Shown: positions 13,379 through 28,610, counted from the first letter of the stretch. The stretch is DNA of 64,000 bases from Zhenpiania hominis (GCF_014333425.1 NZ_JACRYT010000002.1:1-64000), one strand, 5' to 3'. The notes: a model not told the origin generated them from the letters alone. Translations and numbers: made by a program.

Positions 13379-14197
13379 TTATTCTGTATCTCTCTTTCCC
13401 TCTTTATCCTTTTGGTAATACTGCAGAAGGAAGTTCTGCAGCGTCACTGCATCCAGCTGTCCCGGAGCGGAAGCCTCGGCACCCGATGCAAAGGTAATGA
13501 CGGCTCCAAACTCTCCTCCACAAATCCTGGTAGTAGCCCCTAATTTGCCCATAGCAATGGCAATAAAAGGAATTTCCCCATACGTATCCCTCATCAGAGC
13601 CGCCACCTCAAGAAGACAAAATACGTCTTCCTCCTTCTTTGGCATAACTGCCAACTTCATCAGATCTCCGCCAAGCTCCTGCATAACAAAGAACCGGGTC
13701 ATCATCTCCACCAAATCCGGTGTCCCCTCAAAATCATGATTGGACAGTAAGACATGGGTATGATGCTTGTGCGCCAGAGCGATAAATTTACGAATTGACC
13801 GTTCATCCACCTTTCCCGGAGCGTCAAACGCCTCTATATCCATAACATCCGCGATTCTGGCCTCCGCAATCAAACGGTTAATAAAAAAATACTCTTTCTT
13901 TGATAGCTCCGCTTGGCCGCCTTCTTTTTTCGTCCTGATCGTAAAGATAATCGGCAGATCCAACTCCATTCTCAAGTATTTCAGAACCTGCTTCAGCTCG
14001 TCCCCTTTCTGTCTGAGCGTCATATCTTTCATCTCTGCCAGCATGTAGTCCGCGCGCCATTCTACCAGCTGACACGGCAGTTCTTCCGCCTGCCGCGCTT
14101 CCTTCAGAACTTCCTCCTGCGACTTCCCTGTTAAAGGAATACAGATTTTGGGCATCCCACTACCCAATTCCAACTCTCCAATCGTGAGTGTTTTCAT
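13379..14197 (-). CDS. aroD: Type I 3-dehydroquinate dehydratase AroD (272 aa)
   Basis: Third step of the shikimate pathway, converting 3-dehydroquinate to 3-dehydroshikimate through a Schiff base. Visible active-site residues are E47 (EWR), H154 (SNHDFEGTP), the Schiff-base K181 (LMKLAVMP) and R224 (GATTRICG). The start is at ATG 14197 behind GAGGAG; an N-terminal extension of 21 codons is not family-like. It leads an operon with the ECF transporter and trmB, an unusual but harmless grouping. Other aro genes are not in the window. Confidence 0.95.
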   Translation of the reverse strand: MKTLTIGELELGSGMPKICIPLTGKSQEEVLKEARQAEELPCQLVEWRADYMLAEMKDMTLRQKGDELKQVLKYLRMELDLPIIFTIRTKKEGGQAELSKKEYFFINRLIAEARIADVMDIEAFDAPGKVDERSIRKFIALAHKHHTHVLLSNHDFEGTPDLVEMMTRFFVMQELGGDLMKLAVMPKKEEDVFCLLEVAALMRDTYGEIPFIAIAMGKLGATTRICGGEFGAVITFASGAEASAPGQLDAVTLQNFLLQYYQKDKEGKRDTE

Positions 14198-14231
14198 AGT
14201 CGTTATTCTCCTCAAAGCTTTGCTATCCCTT

Positions 14232-14260
14232 AGTCTAGTACACTTTTGCCATTTCGTCAA
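14232..14260 (-). promoter_or_regulatory. Promoter of the aroD operon
   Basis: TTGACG (14255-14260) and TAGACT (14232-14237) are 17 bases apart on the minus strand, just ahead of aroD and after the tuf terminator. Confidence 0.6.
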
Positions 14261-14271
14261 TATCGCAGGAT

Positions 14272-14300
14272 AAAAAAACAGGCAGGCCGCCTGGCCTGCC
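14272..14300 (-). terminator. Terminator of the str operon after tuf
   Basis: A perfect stem GGCAGGCC/GGCCTGCC with a four-base loop is followed by TGTTTTTTT on the minus strand. It closes the fusA-tuf transcript. Confidence 0.9.
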
Positions 14301-14331
14301 CGAATTTCTCTTTTCTCTTCTGTAATCCGAA

Positions 14332-15525
14332 TTACTCGATGATTCCAGATACAACTCCGGATCCTACGGTTCTTCCGCCTTCACGAATCGCGAATCTCAG
14401 TCCTTCTTCGATGGCGATCGGTGTGATCAGGGAAATCGTCATGGAGATGTTATCTCCAGGCATGCACATCTCGGTTCCTTCCGGCAGCTGCAGATCCCCT
14501 GTTACGTCGGTTGTCCGGAAGTAGAACTGCGGTCTGTATCCGTTAAAGAACGGTGTATGTCTTCCGCCTTCTTCCTTCTTCAGTACGTATACTTCTCCTG
14601 TGAACTTTGTATGCGGATGAATCGTTCCCGGCGCCGCCAGTACCTGTCCTCTTTCGATTTCATCTCTCTGCACGCCTCTCAGCAGCGCTCCGATGTTGTC
14701 TCCGGTTTCCGCTACATCCAGCAGCTTACGGAACATTTCGATTCCCGTTACTACTACTTTTCTCTTTTCGTCTGTCAGTCCTACGATTTCTACTTCTTCG
14801 CCGACCTTCAGGCTTCCTCTTTCTACTCTTCCTGTTGCTACCGTTCCACGGCCTGTAATGGAGAATACGTCCTCTACCGGCATGATAAACGGTTTGTCAT
14901 TGTCTCTCTGCGGTTCCGGAATGTAGCTGTCTACTGCTTCCATCAGTTCGATGATCTTGTCTCCCCACGGACCTGCAGGATCTTCCAGCGCGCCCAGTGC
15001 GGAACCACGGATGATCGGTGTGTCATCTCCCGGGAATTCGTATTCATCCAGCAACTCTCTTACTTCCATTTCTACCAGATCCAGCAGCTCTTCGTCATCT
15101 ACCATATCGCACTTGTTCAGGAATACGATGATGTACGGTACGCCTACCTGTCTGGACAGCAGAATGTGCTCTCTGGTCTGCGGCATCGGTCCGTCTGTCG
15201 CTGCTACAACCAGGATCGCTCCGTCCATCTGCGCCGCTCCTGTGATCATGTTCTTTACATAGTCCGCGTGTCCCGGGCAGTCTACGTGCGCGTAGTGTCT
15301 GTTCGGTGTTTCATATTCTACATGCGCGGTCGCGATGGTGATTCCTCTTTCTTTTTCTTCCGGAGCCTTGTCGATCTGGTCGAACGCTACTTTTTCTCCC
15401 AGATGATATCTTTCCTGCAGCGTTGTTGTGATGGCCGCTGTCAGTGTTGTCTTTCCGTGGTCTACGTGACCGATGGTTCCGATATTAATATGCGGTTTCG
15501 TTCTTTCAAACTTTTCCTTTGCCAT
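14332..15525 (-). CDS. tuf: Translation elongation factor Tu (397 aa)
   Basis: A GTPase that delivers aminoacyl-tRNA to the ribosome. It is full length, with G1 GHVDHGKT, G3 DCPGHADY, G4 NKCD and the three-domain structure ending in the usual VVSGIIE. It lies 19 bases after fusA in the str operon and is followed by a strong terminator. A long frame on the opposite strand is only a codon-bias shadow. Confidence 0.98.
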   Translation of the reverse strand: MAKEKFERTKPHINIGTIGHVDHGKTTLTAAITTTLQERYHLGEKVAFDQIDKAPEEKERGITIATAHVEYETPNRHYAHVDCPGHADYVKNMITGAAQMDGAILVVAATDGPMPQTREHILLSRQVGVPYIIVFLNKCDMVDDEELLDLVEMEVRELLDEYEFPGDDTPIIRGSALGALEDPAGPWGDKIIELMEAVDSYIPEPQRDNDKPFIMPVEDVFSITGRGTVATGRVERGSLKVGEEVEIVGLTDEKRKVVVTGIEMFRKLLDVAETGDNIGALLRGVQRDEIERGQVLAAPGTIHPHTKFTGEVYVLKKEEGGRHTPFFNGYRPQFYFRTTDVTGDLQLPEGTEMCMPGDNISMTISLITPIAIEEGLRFAIREGGRTVGSGVVSGIIE

Positions 15526-15544
15526 TTCTTAATTTCTCCTTTAC

Positions 15545-17608
15545 TTATTTGTTAATTGACTCTACTAAGCTATCCGGCAGTTTTTCAAAGTGGTCAAACT
15601 GCATTACATAGACGCCGCGGCCCTGTGTCTTGGAACGCAGGTCGGTTGCGTATCCGAACATCTCGGAAAGCGGAACGAATCCTCTGACCGCAACTGCGCC
15701 GTTGTTCATATCCGATCCTTCGATTCTTCCTCTTCTGGAACTGATATCGCCGATTACATCGCCCATGTATTCCTCCGGAACCGTAACCTCCACTTTAAAG
15801 ATCGGTTCGAGGAGTACCGGTTTCGCTTTTTTGCAGGCTTCTCTGAATGCCATGGAAGCGGCAATTTTAAATGCCATTTCCGAGGAGTCGACTTCGTGGT
15901 AAGAACCGTCGTACAGCTCTACGCCTACATCGACAACCTGATATCCCGCAACCGGGCCGGTCTGCATCGCTTCTTTGATTCCTTCCTCGATCTTTGGAAT
16001 GTATTCCTTCGGAATCGCACCTCCGACGATAGAGTTTTTGAATTCAAAGCCTTCACCCGGCTCTCTCGGATAAATTTTAATTTTAACATGACCGTACTGA
16101 CCACGTCCGCCGGACTGTTTGGCGTACTTGTGATCCACATCCGCGTTCTGCGTAATGGTTTCTTTGTAGGAAACCTGCGGTTTGCCGACATTGGCTTCTA
16201 CCTTGAATTCACGCAGAAGACGGTCAACGATGATTTCCAGATGGAGTTCTCCCATTCCGGCGATGATAGTCTGACCGGTTTCTTCATTGGTGTAAGTCTT
16301 GAAAGTCGGGTCTTCTTCCGCCAGCTTGGCGAGAGCGATACCCATTTTTTCCTGTCCGGCCTTTGTCTTCGGCTCGATGGCGATTTCAATTACCGGATCC
16401 GGGAATTCCATGGATTCCAGAATAATCTCATGCTTTTCATCACACAGGGTATCTCCTGTCGTTGTATCTTTCAGACCAACTGCAGCCGCGATATCTCCGG
16501 AGTAAACTTCGGAAATTTCTTCTCTCTTGTTAGCGTGCATCTGCAGGATTCTTCCGATTCTCTCCTTCTTTCCCTTTGTGGAGTTGTACACATAGGAACC
16601 GGAGTTCAGGGTTCCGGAGTATACGCGGAAGAAAGCCAGCTTACCTACAAACGGGTCTGCCATGATTTTAAACGCCAGAGCGGCGAATGGTCCCTTGTCA
16701 TCCGCGGGACGTTCTTCTTCCTCTTCCGTACCCGGAACAACACCCTTAATCGGTGGAATATCCAGCGGAGACGGCATATAGTCAACAACCGCGTCCAGCA
16801 TCATCTGAACACCCTTGTTTCTGTAAGCGGAACCGCATGTTACCGGAATCATTTCGTTTGCCAGCGTACATTTACGGATCGCGCCTTTAATTTCTTTCTT
16901 TGTCAGTTCTTCGCCTTCCAGGAATTTCATCATCAGCTCTTCGTCTGTTTCCGCAACGGATTCCAGGAGCTTGTCTCTCCATTCCTGGGCAACATCTTTC
17001 AGGTCGTCCGGAATTTCCTCAACGGAGAATTCCTTTCCAAGATCGTCTTTGTAAATCTCTGCCTTCATCTCTACTAAGTCAATAATTCCAACAAAGTCAT
17101 CCTGGGAACCGATCGGCAGCTGAATCGGCACTGCGTTGGCCTTCAGTCTGTCTTTTACCATCTGCACGACTCTGTAAAAGTCCGCACCCATGATGTCCAT
17201 CTTGTTGACAAAGATCATTCTCGGTACGCCGTATTTTTCCGCCTGTCTCCAAACGGTCTCCGACTGAGGCTCAACGCCTCCCTTTGCGCAGAGTACGGTA
17301 ACCGCACCGTCCAGAACACGCAGTGAACGCTCTACCTCAACGGTGAAGTCCACGTGTCCCGGTGTATCAATAATATTGATTCTTACATCTTTCCATTGTG
17401 CTGTAGTAGCAGCAGAGGTGATAGTGATACCACGTTCCTGTTCCTGTTCCATCCAGTCCATGGTGGCCGCGCCCTCATGGGTTTCGCCCAGCTTGTGGGT
17501 TCTTCCGGTATAGAAAAGAATTCGTTCTGTGGTTGTGGTCTTACCGGCGTCAATATGCGCCATAATACCAATGTTTCTAGTTTTTTCTAATGGAAAACTT
17601 CTAGGCAT
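15545..17608 (-). CDS. fusA: Translation elongation factor G (687 aa)
   Basis: A GTPase for ribosomal translocation. The N-terminus [20 protein letters not shown] is canonical, with G1 [13 protein letters not shown]3 DTPGHVDF, G4 NKMD and complete domains II-V. The start is set at the second of two adjacent ATGs (17608), with GGAGG five bases further upstream. An open extension to 17821 runs through an inverted-repeat element and is not coding. Co-transcribed with rpsL, rpsG and tuf. Confidence 0.97.
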   Translation of the reverse strand: MPRSFPLEKTRNIGIMAHIDAGKTTTTERILFYTGRTHKLGETHEGAATMDWMEQEQERGITITSAATTAQWKDVRINIIDTPGHVDFTVEVERSLRVLDGAVTVLCAKGGVEPQSETVWRQAEKYGVPRMIFVNKMDIMGADFYRVVQMVKDRLKANAVPIQLPIGSQDDFVGIIDLVEMKAEIYKDDLGKEFSVEEIPDDLKDVAQEWRDKLLESVAETDEELMMKFLEGEELTKKEIKGAIRKCTLANEMIPVTCGSAYRNKGVQMMLDAVVDYMPSPLDIPPIKGVVPGTEEEEERPADDKGPFAALAFKIMADPFVGKLAFFRVYSGTLNSGSYVYNSTKGKKERIGRILQMHANKREEISEVYSGDIAAAVGLKDTTTGDTLCDEKHEIILESMEFPDPVIEIAIEPKTKAGQEKMGIALAKLAEEDPTFKTYTNEETGQTIIAGMGELHLEIIVDRLLREFKVEANVGKPQVSYKETITQNADVDHKYAKQSGGRGQYGHVKIKIYPREPGEGFEFKNSIVGGAIPKEYIPKIEEGIKEAMQTGPVAGYQVVDVGVELYDGSYHEVDSSEMAFKIAASMAFREACKKAKPVLLEPIFKVEVTVPEEYMGDVIGDISSRRGRIEGSDMNNGAVAVRGFVPLSEMFGYATDLRSKTQGRGVYVMQFDHFEKLPDSLVESINK

Positions 17609-17699
17609 CATATCCTCCCTTCTACCTTTTTGTTTTACATTTTGACTAAGCCTATATACATTCTGCTTTTCCGCAGGCTTTCCCGCCATCTGCTTTTCC

Positions 17700-17826
17700 A
17701 AATGGCGCAGGAAAAATCGTTCATAACAAGGCAGCAAGAATTCGAGGAGCGGAGCGTACGTAAAATGGTACGTGAGCACCGCAGAATTCGCAGCTAACGC
17801 AGTTAGGGACGATTTTAACAAGCCAT

Positions 17827-17828
<2 letters not shown>
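17700..17828. repeat. Large inverted-repeat element between rpsG and fusA
   Basis: Outer arms AAATGGC (17700-17706) and GCCATTT (17822-17828) enclose AAAATCGT/ACGATTTT, then paired GAATTC blocks and ACGT steps around an AAAATGG loop. The right end overlaps the stop codon of rpsG. It looks like a non-autonomous palindromic insertion (MITE/REP-like) or a long mRNA hairpin between two cistrons. No coding frame with a ribosome-binding site is present. Confidence 0.65.
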
Positions 17829-18333
<505 letters not shown>

Positions 18334-18501
18334 TCATGGTCTCTTGAAAAGTTACTCTCCCCGTAACCGGATAACTCGAATGGAAACGGGCGAGTGTGCT
18401 TTCGGTACTCGTGGACGAAAGCCTTATCCCGCAATCGCCCCCGCGGCGCTCATGACATATATTATCTATCTATGATCAAGAACACTTTTTCTTACCGATT
18501 A

Positions 18502-18915
18502 CTACTTTTTAGGCCGCTTCGCACCGTATTTGGAACGAGCCTGGCTTCTGTCCGCTACGCCAGCAGTGTCAAGCGTTCCACGAACGATATGGTATCTTAC
18601 ACCAGGAAGGTCTCTTACTCTTCCGCCGCGAATCAGCACAACGCTGTGTTCCTGCAGATTATGACCAATACCAGGAATATACGCGGTTACTTCAATACCA
18701 TTCGTAAGGCGAACCCTTGCAACTTTTCTAAGAGCGGAATTCGGCTTTTTCGGGGTAACCGTTTTTACAGAAGTGCATACGCCTCTCTTCTGCGGTGAAT
18801 TTACATCGGTCGGAATTCTCTTCAGTGAGTTCATTCCCTTACCCAGAGCCGGCGCAGTTGACTTTTTCACGCTGCTGGTTCTGCCCTGACGTACTAATTG
18901 GTTGATAGTAGGCAT
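18502..18915 (-). CDS. rpsL: 30S ribosomal protein S12 (137 aa)
   Basis: A decoding-centre protein. Conserved segments include [29 protein letters not shown] and [16 protein letters not shown], where streptomycin-resistance substitutions arise; the Lys of TPKKPNS is wild type. Length matches clostridial S12. It begins the str operon proper and has its own promoter just after the rpoC stop. Confidence 0.97.
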   Translation of the reverse strand: MPTINQLVRQGRTSSVKKSTAPALGKGMNSLKRIPTDVNSPQKRGVCTSVKTVTPKKPNSALRKVARVRLTNGIEVTAYIPGIGHNLQEHSVVLIRGGRVRDLPGVRYHIVRGTLDTAGVADRSQARSKYGAKRPKK

Positions 18916-19002
18916 TCTTTTCTCCTTTCTTTGTTACGCCCTTTTGGGCTGTTTCATTTATTTTAAACCCACAAACAGGTTTAAAACCTTTTAAACACTT
19001 TA

Positions 19003-19032
19003 ATTTCGGGCTTTTATAAAAAAGCCCGAAAC
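19003..19032 (-). promoter_or_regulatory. Leader hairpin upstream of rpsL
   Basis: TTTCGGGCTTTT and AAAAGCCCGAAA form a long stem in the 5' leader, between the rpsL promoter and its start codon. With an internal U-run it might act as an attenuator, or as a terminator for rpoC read-through. Confidence 0.5.
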
Positions 19033-19040
19033 CGTAGTCA

Positions 19041-19070
19041 ATTTTATCACAGTCTTCCGCAAAAAGTCAA
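19041..19070 (-). promoter_or_regulatory. Promoter of rpsL-rpsG-fusA-tuf
   Basis: TTGACT (19065-19070) and TAAAAT (19041-19046) are 18 bases apart, starting immediately after the rpoC stop codon. Confidence 0.6.
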
Positions 19071-19071
19071 T

Positions 19072-22000
19072 TTAATTCTCGCTATCTTCTTCATCAAAGA
19101 TCTCGTTTCCTTCTTCTCCGAAAGCTGCTTCTTTCATATCAAAGTCCGAATCCTCTTCTGCTGCTTCGTCTTCCGCCATTTCACCGTCAAACGAGTCAGC
19201 CTCTAACTGAGATTCTTCAAACGCTTGTGTTTCTTCAAAAGATTCTCCTTCGTCACCTTCCAGTGCCGGAGCTTCTGCGAGGAAATCATCTTCTTCCTCT
19301 TCCTCCTCTGCCATCATGGCCGTATAGGCTTCCATCAGCGCGGTATTCACACCGTAATCCAATTCGATATTCTTATACCGCTTCATACCGGTTCCTGCCG
19401 GAATCAGTTTACCGATGATTACATTTTCCTTCAGACCCTGAAGCTTGTCGTTCTTTCCTTTGATCGCCGCGTCAGTCAGGACTCTCGTTGTTTCCTGGAA
19501 GGATGCCGCCGACAGGAAGGAGTTAGTCGCAAGGGACGCTTTCGTAATTCCCAGCAGGATCCGCTCATACTGCGCCGGCGCTTGATCTTCATCGAGAGCT
19601 GCGTTTGCTTCTTCAATCTCGAACTTGCTGTACTGTCCGCCCGGAAGCAGAGAAGTATCTCCCGCGTCTGTAATTTTACATTTGGAAAGCATCTGGCTTA
19701 CAATAACTTCAACGTGTTTGTCGTTAATGTCTACACCCTGCTGCTTGTATACACGCTGTACTTCTTTCAGCAGGTACTGATAAACTCCCTCTACACCGTT
19801 AAGGCGAAGGATATCCTTCGGATCCAGAGGACCTCTGGTAATATTCTGTCCAGCCAGCACATAGTCGCCTTCTTTGACGCTCAGTCTTGCGCCGTAAGGT
19901 ACAATGTACTCCCGTTCCTCTTCGCCGCGCACTTTGATCTGCGTCTTGTTATCCTTTCTGGCTTCGATAGAAACAACCGTTCCATCCGCTTCACAGATTT
20001 CGGCAAGACCTTTCGGCTTTCTGGCCTCAAACAGCTCTTCAACTCTCGGAAGACCCTGGGTGATATCCGAACCTGCGACACCGCCGGTATGGAAGGTTCT
20101 CATGGTAAGCTGCGTACCCGGCTCTCCAATGGACTGAGCCGCTGTAATGCCGACTGCCTCTCCGATATTGACCGATTCACCGGTTGCCAGGTTTCTGCCG
20201 TAGCACTTGGCGCAGATTCCCGATTTGCTGTGGCAGGTCATAACCGAACGGATGGCAACGGATTCAATGCCAGCGTCCTCAATGGCCTGAGCCTGTTCTT
20301 CCGTGATTTCCTCGTTCTGCTCTACGATCATCACGCCAGTTTCCGGATGATAAATATCCGTCAGTGACGTTCTTCCGATAATACGCAGTTTCAAGGATTC
20401 GATGACTTCTTTTCCGTCGGTAAAGGCCCGAACCGCGATTCCCTCATCAGTACCGCAGTCAAATTCGCGGACAATTACGTTATGGGAAACGTCAACCAGT
20501 CTTCTTGTCAGATATCCGGAGTCGGCTGTACGCAGCGCCGTATCGGCAAGACCCTTTCTGGCTCCATTGGAGGAAATAAAGTATTCCAATACGGAAAGTC
20601 CCTCACGGAAGTTTGCCTTGATCGGCATTTCGATGGTTTTACCGGTCGCGTTCGCCATCAGACCACGCATACCGCCGATCTGGCGGATCTGGTTTTTACT
20701 GCCTCGCGCTCCGGAGTGAGCCATGATAAACAGATTGTTCAGGGTTCCCAGAGAATCCATCAGCGCGTCGGCCACATCGTCTGTCGTTTTATTCCAGATC
20801 TCGATAACTTTCTCATAACGTTCCTGATTGGATACAAGACCCTTGCGGAACGCTTTTTCGTATTTATCAACCATCTTCTCGGATTCCGCGATGATGCTTT
20901 TCTTTGCTTCCGGAATTTCCATATCCGAGATACCGATGGTAATAGCGGCTCTCGTGGAGTAATGGAATCCCATATCTTTAATATAATCCAGCATGATGGC
21001 TGTTCCGGTGTTGCCGTGCATCCGATAGCACCGGTCGATAATCTGACCCAGCTTTTTCTTGTCACAGAGGAAGTCAATTTCCAGTGCGTAAGGATCCGCG
21101 TCTCTGTCTACAAATCCCAGGTCCTGCGGAATCTGCTGGTTGAAAATAAATCTTCCCACCGTGGACTCTACCAGCCGGCCTCTTGTATCTTCTTCATCCT
21201 TATACATCCGTACTTTTACTTTCGCGTGAAGACCCACTTCATGGTTCTGGTAAGCCATCAGCATTTCGTCGATATCTGTGAAAATTTTGCCGTCTCCCTT
21301 TTCCGCCGCCGTGTTTCTCTCTTCCACACCCGGATGGGTCAGATAGTAGCTTCCCAGAATCATATCCTGTGTCGGCGTCGTAATCGGAGATCCGTCTTTC
21401 GGCGCCAGGATGTTGTTAACCGAAAGCATCAGGAATCTGGCTTCTGCCTGAGCTTCTACGGAAAGGGGTACATGCACCGCCATCTGGTCGCCGTCGAAGT
21501 CCGCGTTAAAGGCCGTACATACCAGCGGGTGCAGCTTGATCGCCTTACCTTCTACCAGTACCGGTTCAAAAGCCTGGATTCCCAGTCTATGAAGGGTCGG
21601 GGCACGGTTGAGCATAACCGGATGCTCCTTGATAACGCCTTCCAGAACGTCCCATACCTCAGGACGTACTTTTTCCACCATTCTCTTGGCGCTCTTGATG
21701 TTATGGGCGTAACCGTTTTCCACCAGTTTTTTCATAATAAACGGCTTGAACAGTTCCAAAGCCATTTTCTTTGGCAACCCGCATTGCCAGAACCGCAGTT
21801 CCGGACCTACTACGATTACGGAACGGCCGGAGTAGTCAACACGCTTGCCCAGCAGGTTCTGTCTGAAACGCCCCTGCTTCCCTTTCAGCATATCGGAAAG
21901 GGATTTTAAAGGTCTTGATCCCGGACCGGTTACCGGTCTTCCTCTCCTGCCGTTATCAATCAGCGCGTCCACCGCTTCCTGAAGCATTCTCTTTTCGTTT

Positions 22001-22860
22001 CTTACGATAATATCCGGAGCTCCCAGTTCCAGCAGACGGTTCAAACGGTTGTTCCGGTTAATCACTCTCCGGTACAGATCGTTTAAGTCCGAGGTGGCGA
22101 ATCTTCCGCCGTCCAGCTGTACCATCGGACGCAGATCCGGCGGGATAACCGGAATAACTTCCAGAATCATCCACTCCGGTTTGTTGCCGGAAGAACGCAG
22201 CGCTTCAATAACTTCCAGACGCCGCACGATTCGAATCTTCTTCTGTCCGGTAGCGCCTTTCAGCTTTTCACGCAGCTCCGCGGACAGTTCGTCCAGATCG
22301 ATATGAGTCAGGAGTTCCCGGACAGCTTCCGCCCCCATAGCGGCGCGGAAGCCGTTTCCGTATTTATCCTTCGCTTCCCGGTACTGCTGCTCCGTCAGCA
22401 CTTCTTTATATACAAATTCCGTTTCGCCCGGATCAATTACGATATAGGCCGCGAAATACAACACCTTCTCCAGATTTCTCGGAGAAATGTCCAGTACCAG
22501 TCCCATGCGTGACGGAATTCCTTTGAAGTACCAAATATGGGAAACCGGCGCGGCCAGTTTGATATGTCCCATACGCTCTCTTCTTACTTTCGCTTTTGTT
22601 ACTTCAACGCCACAGCGGTCACAGACAATGCCTTTATAGCGGATTCTCTTATATTTTCCACAGTGACACTCCCAGTCCTTTTGCGGCCCGAAAATCCGTT
22701 CGCAAAAAAGGCCTTCTTTTTCAGGTTTTAAGGTCCTGTAGTTAATGGTTTCAGGTTTGGTAACCTCGCCATGCGACCATTCCAGAATCTTTTCCGTAGA
22801 TGCCAGACCGATCTGCAGGGACTCAAAATTATTTAACTCATAGTTATTGTTTTCACTCAT
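19072..22860 (-). CDS. rpoC: RNA polymerase beta' subunit (1262 aa)
   Basis: The catalytic subunit, with the N-terminal zinc site ([20 protein letters not shown]), the Mg-binding NADFDGDQM and the trigger-loop region after [18 protein letters not shown]. The last ~78 residues form a highly acidic, probably disordered tail (EEEEEEDD... to FDEEDSEN), beyond the usual Firmicute C-terminus. It follows rpoB by 17 bases. Confidence 0.98.
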   Translation of the reverse strand: MSENNNYELNNFESLQIGLASTEKILEWSHGEVTKPETINYRTLKPEKEGLFCERIFGPQKDWECHCGKYKRIRYKGIVCDRCGVEVTKAKVRRERMGHIKLAAPVSHIWYFKGIPSRMGLVLDISPRNLEKVLYFAAYIVIDPGETEFVYKEVLTEQQYREAKDKYGNGFRAAMGAEAVRELLTHIDLDELSAELREKLKGATGQKKIRIVRRLEVIEALRSSGNKPEWMILEVIPVIPPDLRPMVQLDGGRFATSDLNDLYRRVINRNNRLNRLLELGAPDIIVRNEKRMLQEAVDALIDNGRRGRPVTGPGSRPLKSLSDMLKGKQGRFRQNLLGKRVDYSGRSVIVVGPELRFWQCGLPKKMALELFKPFIMKKLVENGYAHNIKSAKRMVEKVRPEVWDVLEGVIKEHPVMLNRAPTLHRLGIQAFEPVLVEGKAIKLHPLVCTAFNADFDGDQMAVHVPLSVEAQAEARFLMLSVNNILAPKDGSPITTPTQDMILGSYYLTHPGVEERNTAAEKGDGKIFTDIDEMLMAYQNHEVGLHAKVKVRMYKDEEDTRGRLVESTVGRFIFNQQIPQDLGFVDRDADPYALEIDFLCDKKKLGQIIDRCYRMHGNTGTAIMLDYIKDMGFHYSTRAAITIGISDMEIPEAKKSIIAESEKMVDKYEKAFRKGLVSNQERYEKVIEIWNKTTDDVADALMDSLGTLNNLFIMAHSGARGSKNQIRQIGGMRGLMANATGKTIEMPIKANFREGLSVLEYFISSNGARKGLADTALRTADSGYLTRRLVDVSHNVIVREFDCGTDEGIAVRAFTDGKEVIESLKLRIIGRTSLTDIYHPETGVMIVEQNEEITEEQAQAIEDAGIESVAIRSVMTCHSKSGICAKCYGRNLATGESVNIGEAVGITAAQSIGEPGTQLTMRTFHTGGVAGSDITQGLPRVEELFEARKPKGLAEICEADGTVVSIEARKDNKTQIKVRGEEEREYIVPYGARLSVKEGDYVLAGQNITRGPLDPKDILRLNGVEGVYQYLLKEVQRVYKQQGVDINDKHVEVIVSQMLSKCKITDAGDTSLLPGGQYSKFEIEEANAALDEDQAPAQYERILLGITKASLATNSFLSAASFQETTRVLTDAAIKGKNDKLQGLKENVIIGKLIPAGTGMKRYKNIELDYGVNTALMEAYTAMMAEEEEEEDDFLAEAPALEGDEGESFEETQAFEESQLEADSFDGEMAEDEAAEEDSDFDMKEAAFGEEGNEIFDEEDSEN

Positions 22861-22877
22861 TGGTCACTTCTCCTTCC

Positions 22878-26570
<3,693 letters not shown>

Positions 26571-26620
26571 ATTATCACTCCTTATATTTTTAACAAATTA
26601 CATTTGCGTGGCAGTCTACT

Positions 26621-26649
26621 ATGATACCATGCGAATGTCAATTTGTCAA
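26621..26649 (-). promoter_or_regulatory. Promoter of rpoBC
   Basis: TTGACA (26644-26649) and TATCAT (26621-26626) are 17 bases apart. A second TTGACA lies 10 bases further on with TAGACT as a possible alternative -10. Confidence 0.75.
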
Positions 26650-26703
26650 CAAGTTTTTTGGAGAATTTTCCAAATTCAAATTCCCCAAATTTAGATTTTC
26701 TCA

Positions 26704-26736
26704 TATTGAAAATGAGCGGCAAAACTTTCCGCTCAT
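26704..26736 (-). terminator. Terminator after the DUF4276 gene
   Basis: ATGAGCGG/CCGCTCAT (26712-26736) is followed by TTTTCAAT on the minus strand. It separates the ATPase/DUF4276 pair from rpoB. Confidence 0.7.
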
Positions 26737-27291
26737 TTATGTAAGGTCTTTTTTCGTCAGATGCCGTACCCCCTGAACAAACTGCCTGAAGCTTTCCGAA
26801 GTATTCGCGTCTATGTTCATAAGAGGGCCAATCCGTCTTGCTCCTGATATTTGTTGATGCACCGGAATTATTTTTTTCAGCTCCTCTTTCGGATTTCCGA
26901 TTTCATCCGGAATTCGATATTTTTTTCTTTTTGCAAGAGGCTCCAGATTCTCGTTGTAGGCTAAGGATACCGCTCTTAAATCACCAAAATACCAAGATTC
27001 CAGTTCTCTGCAAACAATACGGATCACGGCTTCTTTCCCTGTCTGCTCTACGATTCTACGCAGCTTCTGTTTCAGTTCTTTGCAGTCTGCGCTATCCTGA
27101 TCATGCAGAATTACAAATTTAGTATCGGGGACATTCCAACCTGCCATTTTCTTGGAAATCGATCTCTGTAAATCCGACTTTCCATCATGTGGAATGATTT
27201 GAAAAGAAATAGCTTTTGGTAATATCTTTGGCAAGATACCATTCAACAATTCTTTCATCGATCGTTCTTCTACTAAAAATACCAGGTTCAT
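26737..27291 (-). CDS. DUF4276 TOPRIM-like protein, partner of an AAA ATPase (184 aa)
   Basis: The pattern is that of DUF4276, related to the TOPRIM-like partners of OLD-type ATPases: an N-terminal strand ending in E8-E9 (FLVEERS), a DxD-type pair at D64-D66 (ILHDQDSADC) and an ExE-W box at 96-100 (CRELESWYFGD). These acidic residues could bind metal as in TOPRIM nucleases. The ATG overlaps the ATPase stop by four bases (ATGA), so the two are translated together; an upstream extension of 23 codons lies inside the ATPase gene. Nuclease or primase-like action in defence is inferred from related pairs. Confidence 0.75.
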   Translation of the reverse strand: MNLVFLVEERSMKELLNGILPKILPKAISFQIIPHDGKSDLQRSISKKMAGWNVPDTKFVILHDQDSADCKELKQKLRRIVEQTGKEAVIRIVCRELESWYFGDLRAVSLAYNENLEPLAKRKKYRIPDEIGNPKEELKKIIPVHQQISGARRIGPLMNIDANTSESFRQFVQGVRHLTKKDLT

Positions 27292-28472
27292 AATTTTTCC
27301 ACTCCGTCCGAAAGCAAATCCTGCCGCCAAAGATCGCCCAGTAAATCTCCCGCTTCCCACAAACGCCTTATCTGCTCATCTTCCGCTGCCTTATAAATTT
27401 TCGTATATCCGTTTTCTTTGATTAGACAATACAATTCTTCCAGTTCAACCGCATTCAGAAAATCCGGGGAATGGGTTGAAATAAATACCTGTCCCCCGAG
27501 CACCGAATAAATGCGAAATTCTTCTGCTAATTCCTCCAACAGTCTGGGGTACAGCTGATTTTCCGGTTCTTCCACACAGAGCAAAGCGTGCTTTTCCGGA
27601 TCATTAAGGAGGACCAGATAAGTAAACATTTTAATCGTTCCGTCCGAAACAAAACGTGAAACGAACGGATCTTTAAAACTACCATCCTGAAACCGCAGCA
27701 CAATACGCCCGTCTTCTGTCTCCTGTGCCTGCACTTTTTTTACACCCGGAACTCTCTGTTCCATTTTTGTAAGAATATCAGAAAAAATCTCTCTATGGTT
27801 ATCGTAAAGGTATTTTGCCACTAACGCCAGATTATCTCCGGAAGTAGAAACTCGTTCACTATACCCTGCCTCCCTCACATCGCGAGCTTCATCTACATGA
27901 AAATCCGAAACATACCAGTCTTCAATCAACCGTCTTAACTCGGCTACAGCGACAAATTCTTTAAACTGCCCTAATCCCTTTATCGCCAAAATGTCCGGCG
28001 AATCCAGCTGTTGCCTGCTCCGTTCAGCCAGGCGAATATCCTCATATGTATTGATCTCGCCTTCCGCGGCTCTTCCTTCGCCAAAAGAAAACTCCAGCAC
28101 TTTCCACGGAGCGCCGCTCTGTCCTCTTCGCAGTCTCAGGATCTCCTTTTTTATTGCCGGCTGCCGCTTGTCATTCAGACAAATCGCCAGCTGATAGGTA
28201 ATCAGCGGTTCGTCTTCAGAAGGCCTGAACTTAATTTCAAATTCAATATCACCCGTCTGTCCCCGTGAAAGGACTTCACGAAATCCTCCTCTTTTTGCGA
28301 GGGCTGCCCTAATATTTGTCTGAAGTGCATCATGCAAGAAACCAAAAACATCAAAAAAAGTAGTCTTTCCGGTGCCGTTCATGCCTAAAAACACAGCCAT
28401 ATTGGGAATATTTTCTACTTTTACATCCTGAAAGACCCTATAATTTTTTATCTTAATCGCCTCAATCTTCAC
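27288..28472 (-). CDS. AAA (ABC-type, OLD-like) ATPase paired with DUF4276 (394 aa)
   Basis: SMC/ABC-like ATPase of the AAA_15/AAA_21 type: Walker A GMNGTGKTT at about 30-38 after IKNYRVF, a long helical insert, signature-like SDGTIKMFTYLVLL, Walker B LLCVEEPENQLYP with the catalytic Glu pair, and a final STHSP switch motif. It starts at GTG behind GGAGGTGGCATC. It has its own promoter between rplL and rpoB and is fused in expression to the TOPRIM-like DUF4276 gene. The ATPase plus TOPRIM layout recalls PARIS, AbiL and Gabija-type phage defence, but this pair's role is not known to me. Confidence 0.85.
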   Translation of the reverse strand: MKIEAIKIKNYRVFQDVKVENIPNMAVFLGMNGTGKTTFFDVFGFLHDALQTNIRAALAKRGGFREVLSRGQTGDIEFEIKFRPSEDEPLITYQLAICLNDKRQPAIKKEILRLRRGQSGAPWKVLEFSFGEGRAAEGEINTYEDIRLAERSRQQLDSPDILAIKGLGQFKEFVAVAELRRLIEDWYVSDFHVDEARDVREAGYSERVSTSGDNLALVAKYLYDNHREIFSDILTKMEQRVPGVKKVQAQETEDGRIVLRFQDGSFKDPFVSRFVSDGTIKMFTYLVLLNDPEKHALLCVEEPENQLYPRLLEELAEEFRIYSVLGGQVFISTHSPDFLNAVELEELYCLIKENGYTKIYKAAEDEQIRRLWEAGDLLGDLWRQDLLSDGVEKL

Positions 28473-28502
28473 GATGCCACCTCCTTCTCTATAAACATCC
28501 TC

Positions 28503-28532
28503 ATTATAACATATTATTCCCATATTCCCCAA
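28503..28532 (-). promoter_or_regulatory. Promoter of the ATPase/DUF4276 pair
   Basis: TTGGGG (28527-28532) and a perfect TATAAT (28503-28508) are 18 bases apart, 30 bases before the GTG start. Confidence 0.55.
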
Positions 28533-28553
28533 GCTTAATCAAAAGAGAAGTAT

Positions 28554-28584
28554 ATAAAAAGCAGACGGGTCGATTCCCGCCTGC
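28554..28584 (-). terminator. Terminator after rplL
   Basis: GCAGGCGGG/CCCGTCTGC is followed by TTTTTATA on the minus strand. It ends the L10-L12 transcript before the ATPase pair. Confidence 0.8.
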
Positions 28585-28610
28585 CCATGTTTGCACATTA
28601 TTCAGCGCTC

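Noticed and set aside
14557..15555. Long open frame antisense to tuf (332 codons)
   Set aside because: It is a codon-bias shadow of the highly conserved EF-Tu gene, with Ser/Tyr/Arg-rich composition, no ribosome-binding site and no family resemblance.
15590..17077. 495-codon open frame antisense to fusA
   Set aside because: Same effect as over tuf; fusA on the other strand is certain.
17609..17821. N-terminal extension of EF-G
   Set aside because: The extra 71 residues run through an inverted-repeat element and lack family similarity; the correct start with GGAGG is at 17608.
20482..21909. 475-codon open frame antisense to rpoC
   Set aside because: Shadow of rpoC, with no ribosome-binding site or domain.
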